From UBA2329 sp964577215 (GTDB lineage Bacteria; Bacteroidota; Bacteroidia; Chitinophagales; Saprospiraceae): a stretch of 20,058 bases of DNA. Made by a program: the position numbers and the translations under genes. The stretch covers positions 1 through 20,058 of the forward strand of contig CAZNYK010000068.1 in assembly GCA_964577215.1 (NCBI GenBank), read 5' to 3'. This document shows positions 14,982-20,058 of this stretch, piece by piece; position 1 is the first letter of the stretch, and the number at the start of each line of letters is the position of its first letter. The notes beneath the pieces were generated by a model. It saw only the letters and a program-made list of their open reading frames with translations, had not been told where the DNA came from and did no database searches.

Positions 14982-17435
14982 TCAGCGCTTTTTCAAATCC
15001 TCCAGATAACGGTTCAGCTCCATCTCATCGTATACGAGCACTTCGCGGGCTTTGCTGCCGTCGGCGGGGCCTACGATGCCGGTGGACTCGAGTTGGTCCA
15101 TCAGGCGGCCGGCGCGGTTGTAGCCGAGTTTGAGCCTGCGCTGGATCATGGAGGTAGAGCCGTGCTGGGTTTGCACAATGAGGCGGGCTGCATCTTCAAA
15201 CATCTCGTCGAGGTCGGAATACCGCAGGGGGCCGGTGGGATTCAGGGGGTCTGTTTCGTCGCCGTGGAATTCGGGCAGGTAGTACGGCTCCGGGTAGCCG
15301 GGCTGTTGGTGGATGAACTCCACTACCCTTTCCACTTCGGGCGTATCCACGAAAGCGCACTGGATGCGCACCATGTCGCCGCCGACGGAGAGCAGCATGT
15401 CGCCCCGTCCGACGAGTTGATCGGCGCCGCTGGCGTCGAGGATGGTGCGGGAGTCCACTTTGGCAGATACCTTGAAAGCGATGCGCGCCGGGAAGTTGGC
15501 TTTGATGACCCCTGTGATAATGTTGACAGAAGGGCGCTGGGTGGCGATAATGAGGTGGATACCCACAGCGCGGGCCAACTGCGCCAGGCGGCCCAGCGGC
15601 AGTTCGATCTCCTTGCCGGCTGTCATTATGAGATCGGCAAATTCGTCGATCACCAACACGATAAAAGGCATGAAGCGGTGGCCTTTGAGGGGGTTGAGCT
15701 GGCGCTGTACAAACTTTTCGTTGTACTCCCTGATGTTGCGCGCACCGGCCTTTTTGAGCAGGTTATAGCGCGTGTCCATCTCAATGGTCAGGGAGTTGAG
15801 GGTATGTATTACCTTGTTGGTTTCAGTTACGATCGGCTCTTCCTGGCCGGGTAGGAAAGCCAGATAATGGCTTTCGAGCTTGCTGTAGGGAGACAATTCC
15901 ACCTTTTTGGGGTCGATGAGCACTAACTTGATCTGTGAAGGGTGCTTTTTGTACAGTAGCGACATGAGCACCGCATTGATGCCCACGGATTTGCCCTGCC
16001 CGGTAGCGCCGGCCATCAGCAGGTGCGGCATCTTGGCCAAGTCGGCCACGAATATCTCATTGGAGATCGTTTTGCCCAGCGCGATGGGCAGGTCCATTTT
16101 GGCGCGGCGGAATTTTTCGGATTGCAGCACCTCTTTCATCGACACGATCTGCTTGTTCTTGTTGGGCACTTCAATGCCGATGGTACCTTTGCCGGGTATG
16201 GGCGCAATGATGCGGATGCCGAGGGCGGAGAGGCTCAGCGCAATATCGTCTTCCAGGTTTTTGATGCGGCTGATGCGCACGCCCGGCGCCGGGATGATCT
16301 CGTACAGGGTGACGGTGGGGCCGATGGTAGCGCGTATCTTGGTGATCTCGATTTTGTAATGGAGCAGCGTTTCGATGATCTGGTCTTTATTGGCTTCCAG
16401 TTCTTCGCGGTCCACTTCCACCTTTTGGTCGGAGTAGTCTTCCAGGAGTGACAATACCGGGTTTTCAAACGAAGACAACTCCAGCGTGGGGTCGTAGGGT
16501 TCGCTGTGGTCTGTATTGTCTTCCGAAAGCTGGGATGCCTGGTTGAAAGCCGCAAGGGGGTCGAGTACAGGCGATTGGGATGGAGCAGGGCTTTCTTCCG
16601 GAGGAGGCGCCTGTATTTCCAACTCCGCGCTTTCAGGCCGCAGGGGTTGAGGCGTGGGGCGGCTGCCTTGTTCGAGGTCAAGGCTCAGTTGGGGGCGTTC
16701 TCCTTCAGATGCGAGCCTTTTGAAACGCTCGGCTTTCTGTTCCAAAGACTCGGCTTCCTGCTCTTCCCGCTCGCGCGCTGCGGCTGCTTTGTGCCGTTGG
16801 TACAGCCTGCCGGTAAAAAAGTCCTGGAGGTATTGCCACATGCCGTCCACAGCGCTGCGGAAGGTCATTTCATTGTAGTTGGGGTTGAACACCCAGGTAA
16901 TCACCCCGATGATAATGAGGATGAAGAGCGCAGCTGTGCCCACCGTGCCGAGGAAACTCTGCAGCCATCCGGCCACGAATTCTCCGAAAGCGCCGCCCCA
17001 GGGGAAGCGGGCATTGCCGAAGACGAATTCGAAGAATACGGCAAACAGCACCATCAGTACCAGCGTGACCTGCAGGGTGCCGACCAGTTCCGTAAAGGGC
17101 TTGCGCTGCATGTACTTCCTACCTGTGGCAGTGAGCAAATACACAAAGCCGAAGGAAGGTAAGCCGAGGCCCCAGTAAAAGAAGATGTTGGAAATAATGG
17201 CGCCCAAACGGCCCAGCCAGTTGGCCATCTGTATATCGCTTTGCAACAACAGGCCCCAGGAAAAGCGCAACACTTCGTTCTGGTCGATATGCCAGGTAAA
17301 GAGGTATGAAAGAAAAGCAATAAACAGGTAAAACGCAAGAAACCAGCATATTATCCCCACGAGTTTAGGGATGCGCTCATCGTTCATTCCGAGTTTGAGC
17401 GCCAACTGGTTCTTATTTTGTCTCCTTGTAGCCAT
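14982..17435 (-). CDS. ftsK: DNA translocase FtsK/SpoIIIE family
   Basis: It is a septum-anchored hexameric ATPase that pumps chromosomal DNA and helps resolve chromosome dimers at division. The 817-residue protein has about four membrane helices (24-190) and a Gln/Pro/Glu-rich linker (about 215-340). The motor follows, with the alpha domain (about 345-455), Walker A GATGQGKS (476-483) and Walker B VLVIDEFADL (593-602), plus the ATQRPSVNIITG segment (631-642). A C-terminal winged-helix gamma domain (about 745-805, STSMIQRRLKLGYNRAGRLMDQLE region) would read KOPS-like polarity sites. Length and domains match a complete housekeeping copy. The start is ATG 17435 after a 40-base leader from a -7 box at 17481-17488. 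The adenylate cyclase follows in the same direction. Confidence 0.96.
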   Translation of the reverse strand: MATRRQNKNQLALKLGMNDERIPKLVGIICWFLAFYLFIAFLSYLFTWHIDQNEVLRFSWGLLLQSDIQMANWLGRLGAIISNIFFYWGLGLPSFGFVYLLTATGRKYMQRKPFTELVGTLQVTLVLMVLFAVFFEFVFGNARFPWGGAFGEFVAGWLQSFLGTVGTAALFILIIIGVITWVFNPNYNEMTFRSAVDGMWQYLQDFFTGRLYQRHKAAAAREREEQEAESLEQKAERFKRLASEGERPQLSLDLEQGSRPTPQPLRPESAELEIQAPPPEESPAPSQSPVLDPLAAFNQASQLSEDNTDHSEPYDPTLELSSFENPVLSLLEDYSDQKVEVDREELEANKDQIIETLLHYKIEITKIRATIGPTVTLYEIIPAPGVRISRIKNLEDDIALSLSALGIRIIAPIPGKGTIGIEVPNKNKQIVSMKEVLQSEKFRRAKMDLPIALGKTISNEIFVADLAKMPHLLMAGATGQGKSVGINAVLMSLLYKKHPSQIKLVLIDPKKVELSPYSKLESHYLAFLPGQEEPIVTETNKVIHTLNSLTIEMDTRYNLLKKAGARNIREYNEKFVQRQLNPLKGHRFMPFIVLVIDEFADLIMTAGKEIELPLGRLAQLARAVGIHLIIATQRPSVNIITGVIKANFPARIAFKVSAKVDSRTILDASGADQLVGRGDMLLSVGGDMVRIQCAFVDTPEVERVVEFIHQQPGYPEPYYLPEFHGDETDPLNPTGPLRYSDLDEMFEDAARLIVQTQHGSTSMIQRRLKLGYNRAGRLMDQLESTGIVGPADGSKAREVLVYDEMELNRYLEDLKKR

Positions 17436-17480
17436 GCTTTACCCTGACGTAAACACGATGTTGTGAATGTGTTCGCTGGG

Positions 17481-17488
17481 CAAAAATA
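17481..17488 (-). promoter_or_regulatory. Candidate -7 box (TATTTTTG) of ftsK
   Basis: The minus strand reads TATTTTTG, an exact TAnnTTTG match, with a predicted start near 17474 and a leader of about 40 bases before the ftsK ATG. The -33 region reads CTTC rather than TTTG, so only half of the promoter is convincing. Confidence 0.45.
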
Positions 17489-17599
17489 CGAAGATTCGGG
17501 CAGGGCAGGAAGTATTTTTTAAAAGTTGACCGCCGTCAATGAGATTTTGCATCGACTATTTGTCTTCTGCGACGGTACCCCCGCCTGAACATTTTATTG

Positions 17600-17607
17600 C
17601 AACTTTG
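17600..17607 (+). promoter_or_regulatory. Possible -7 box upstream of the GT-C-like gene
   Basis: CAACTTTG differs from TAnnTTTG by one base and is followed by CAGC, the same context as the strong fni promoter (CTTTGCAGC). It would give a leader of about 55 bases. No -33 TTTG is present at the right distance. The rest of the 231-base divergent region between ftsK and this gene holds nothing else I can name. Confidence 0.25.
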
Positions 17608-17666
17608 CAGCCTCGGCAACAGGCTTTACGCCCGTTGCGTAGTAAAGGGAACTTGTGCAGTAGCTT

Positions 17667-19973
17667 ATGGATAGAAAAATATGGATCACCGGTCTGTTGC
17701 TCACCTTGGCCCTCACGGCGGCGCTCCTGCTGTGGCGGCTCCCCGATTTTCCCGAACATGCCGGCAGCAGGGTGATTGAACCCTACGGCGACGGGTTCAA
17801 GGCTTATGCTACCTATCTTTATCACATACGCCACGACAGCACGCACACTTGGTTTGAAGGCATGAACTACCCTTTCGGCGAACATGTGATACCGGCAGAC
17901 ACGCAACCGCTGTTGTCGAATCCGGTACGCATACTCAGCCGGGTATTTCCCGGCATTGCGGATCATGCGCTGGGCATTTTCAATTGGTCTATGCCCGTGG
18001 GCGTATTGCTGTGCAGCCTGTTCGTTTTTCTCATCCTGGCGCGGCTCGGGCTGCCTGCATGGTACGCCGTACCGCTTGCAACTGCGCTTACTTTTTTGGC
18101 GCCGCAATTTTGGCGCATGACGGCCCACTTCGGCCTGGCTCACCCTGAAGTGCTCCCGGTCTTGCTGTACCTGCTCCTGCGCTTCGACGAAAAACCTTCC
18201 TGGCGCTTCAGCCTTTGGATTGCTTTCAGCATATTCGTCTTTTCCCTGCTGCATTTTTACTACTTAGCCATTATGGGAATGACCATAGGGTTGTACTTCT
18301 TCTTCCGGGTGTTGCAGCGGCGGGAGTGGAAGCAGATACCCCTGTATGCAGTGCATATCGGGGTGCAGGTGATCGTGCCGGCGGCGGTGTTTTTTGCCTG
18401 GATGTCGGGCGGGCCGGATGACCGAACTGCCCAGCCGGCCGGTTTTTTCAGTTATCTCTCCATATGGGAAAGCGTGTTCACCTCGCTTACCCAACCCCAT
18501 TGGCGCTGGGTGGACGAGCGCGTCATCCGCATCGAGCAGGGCGATTACGAGGGATATGCTTATGCCGGTCTGGTGGCGGGGGGCGCCGTACTCGTTATGA
18601 TCGTCCGCATCATGGCCGGGCGGCTGCGCCGGCCGGTTTGGGTTATAGAAAGCCCGCATACAGGATTTCTTAGGGCCGTATTCTGGGCAAGCGTGGTAAT
18701 ACTGTTGTTCTCTTTCGGCTATCCCTTCCTTATTCCCGGGTTCGATTGGATGCTTTCCATAGCCGGTCCCATCAAGCAGTTTCGCTCCATAGGCCGCTTT
18801 GCCTGGGTATTTTTTTATGCAGCCAATTTCGTGGCTTTCCTCTGGCTGTACAGCGCCACGCGCAGGCGGCCCTGGCAGCCGTTCGCCATGGGGGCGGCCA
18901 TTGCTTTTCTCGCCTTCGAAGCCTGGCATTTCAACCGCGTACCCGACCTTCGCTTGGATGAAATAGAAGAATTCAAGCCAGGCCGGCAGTTTACCGACCT
19001 ACCCGGCATTGACTACAGCCGCTACCAGGCCATCCTCACCGTACCGTATTTCAACATCGGCTCCGACAACCTCAGCGCCTTCGGCAACGACGGGTTCATT
19101 TTGCAAAAGTCATTGGTCTTGAGCCTACAGACCGGCCTGCCCACTACCAGCGCCATGCTTACCCGCACCTCCCTGTCGCAGTCGTTCATGCAATTCCAAC
19201 TCATGAGCGAGCCTTACCGTCCGCCCCTTCTACTGGAAAAACTCCCCGACCGCAGGCCCTTCCTGATGGCGGTGAATACAAGCAAATTGGAAAGCGATCC
19301 CCAAACGCGCCGGCTTTACGGGCACTTGGCGGAGGGCGCAACCCTCTTATACGAGAAAGACATCCTGCGCCTTTACGAGGTTCCCCTGGATTTGTTCGAA
19401 CGCCGCATCGCACAGCGCCGGGAAACCCTGGCCGCCGAAGCCCGCGCTGACAGCCTGTACCGCTCCGGGCCTTTCCTGATAGACAACCCCAACTACACTT
19501 TTGTGTATGAGTCTTTTGACGAGAAGGCCTCGCAACGCGCTTATCTCGGCAGCGGCGCCTTTTCGGGCCAAGCACGCAAAAAGCACGTGCTTTACGACGA
19601 CACCCTGCCCGGTCAATGGCCCGGCGGCTCTTATCATTTCTCTGCCTGGGTGTATATCGGAGAAGACCTCGCCGCCCGCAGCAGCCTCGGCTTTGAAGAG
19701 TACAATCCTGAAACCGGCGAAGTGTATCAGCAGCAAACCACCTGGGTGTTTTTCATTTACGGCCTTATAGATCCCGGCGGCTGGACGCTTGTGGAATTCC
19801 CCTTCCGGCCCGTTGCCGCCGGCAGCCGCATCCGCTTTACTTTCCACAACCGCTGGATGGGGCGCCGCCACATTATTGTGGATGAACTCCTCATACGCCC
19901 GGCCGCCGCTCACATGTATCGCCTGGACGGGGAAGGGGTGTGGTATAACAACCGGTGGTTCCCGTTCAAATAG
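17667..19973 (+). CDS. Large GT-C-like membrane protein with C-terminal beta-rich domain
   Basis: The 768-residue product starts with a signal-anchor helix (6-23) and an extracytoplasmic loop with YGDGFKAYATYLYH (40-53; Asp42 is in the place of the usual GT-C acidic residue). About ten membrane helices run to about residue 420. A long soluble region follows, with ILTVPYFNIGSDN (452-464). The last 160 residues or so (from about 610) look like a beta sandwich of the carbohydrate-binding kind, with SYHFSAWVYIGED, TLVEFPFRPV and RIRFTFHNRW. The plan fits a lipid-linked-sugar-dependent glycosyltransferase with a glycan-binding tail, but no diagnostic family motif is seen and the function is inferred. 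It is alone on the plus strand, divergent from ftsK. ATG 17667 directly precedes the membrane segment. Confidence 0.7.
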   Translation: MDRKIWITGLLLTLALTAALLLWRLPDFPEHAGSRVIEPYGDGFKAYATYLYHIRHDSTHTWFEGMNYPFGEHVIPADTQPLLSNPVRILSRVFPGIADHALGIFNWSMPVGVLLCSLFVFLILARLGLPAWYAVPLATALTFLAPQFWRMTAHFGLAHPEVLPVLLYLLLRFDEKPSWRFSLWIAFSIFVFSLLHFYYLAIMGMTIGLYFFFRVLQRREWKQIPLYAVHIGVQVIVPAAVFFAWMSGGPDDRTAQPAGFFSYLSIWESVFTSLTQPHWRWVDERVIRIEQGDYEGYAYAGLVAGGAVLVMIVRIMAGRLRRPVWVIESPHTGFLRAVFWASVVILLFSFGYPFLIPGFDWMLSIAGPIKQFRSIGRFAWVFFYAANFVAFLWLYSATRRRPWQPFAMGAAIAFLAFEAWHFNRVPDLRLDEIEEFKPGRQFTDLPGIDYSRYQAILTVPYFNIGSDNLSAFGNDGFILQKSLVLSLQTGLPTTSAMLTRTSLSQSFMQFQLMSEPYRPPLLLEKLPDRRPFLMAVNTSKLESDPQTRRLYGHLAEGATLLYEKDILRLYEVPLDLFERRIAQRRETLAAEARADSLYRSGPFLIDNPNYTFVYESFDEKASQRAYLGSGAFSGQARKKHVLYDDTLPGQWPGGSYHFSAWVYIGEDLAARSSLGFEEYNPETGEVYQQQTTWVFFIYGLIDPGGWTLVEFPFRPVAAGSRIRFTFHNRWMGRRHIIVDELLIRPAAAHMYRLDGEGVWYNNRWFPFK

Positions 19974-20030
19974 GGATTGTGGCGAGGGTTAAGGCGCTGC
20001 GCCGGGTGCTACGTTGAGTGATGCCGAGGT

Positions 20031-20058
20031 GTTAAAGGTTAAAGGTTAAAGGTTAAAG
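20031..20058. repeat. Heptanucleotide tandem repeat GTTAAAG, at least four copies
   Basis: Four perfect copies of GTTAAAG run to the very end of the window, so the array may continue beyond it. It begins 58 bases after the stop of the GT-C-like gene, in apparently non-coding sequence. A single related GGTTAAGG lies at 19987-19994. Confidence 0.95.

Noticed and set aside
19993..20003. GGCG-CTG-CGCC hairpin downstream of the last gene, possible terminator
   Set aside because: Four base pairs and no T run on either side.

Overview
The window looks like a chromosomal piece of a GC-rich member of the Bacteroidota, possibly near the Saprospiria; the lineage call is inference. The reasons are promoters of the Bacteroidota type (TTTG, about 20 bases, then TAnnTTTG), few clear Shine-Dalgarno sites, a mevalonate pathway with type 2 IPP isomerase, class II HMG-CoA reductase and a GYDIA-type GHMP kinase, and a flotillin/NfeD pair. 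A run of exactly 100 N at 7587-7686 shows that this is a draft scaffold.

Layout, left to right. (1) 1-684, minus strand: a LolD/MacB-type ABC ATPase that runs off the left edge, with its own -7 promoter motif. (2) 685-1049: a promoter followed about 120 bases later by a strong intrinsic terminator, both on the minus strand, which suggests a small structured RNA or an attenuated leader. (3) 1050-4545, minus strand: a tight cluster of NfeD-like protein, flotillin, CYTH-domain protein and mevalonate kinase. (4) 4669-8300, minus strand: a surface-glycan type cluster with a GNAT/FemAB-like transferase, a GT-C-like membrane protein, and a second membrane protein cut by the assembly gap. A very good promoter at 8367-8399 drives it. 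(5) 8350-13249, plus strand: a Wzx-type flippase, then fni, HMG-CoA reductase and the GYDIA kinase, the last three probably transcribed from a promoter that abuts the fni start codon. (6) 13258-17435, minus strand: FtsK DNA translocase followed by a membrane-anchored class III adenylate cyclase. (7) 17667-19973, plus strand: a large GT-C-like membrane protein with a C-terminal beta-rich domain. (8) A heptanucleotide tandem repeat at the right edge.

How it may work together: four genes make isoprenoid precursors (HMG-CoA reductase, mevalonate kinase, the GYDIA kinase, IPP isomerase). Several others would use polyprenyl carriers or isoprenoid-rich membrane: the flippase, the GT-C-like proteins and flotillin. 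HMG-CoA synthase, a classical phosphomevalonate kinase and diphosphomevalonate decarboxylase are not in the window. No defence system, CRISPR array, transposase, tRNA or rRNA was seen. The most interesting points are the small-RNA/attenuator candidate, the flotillin-mevalonate kinase linkage, the GYDIA kinase as a possible missing pathway step, and the apparently leaderless fni promoter.
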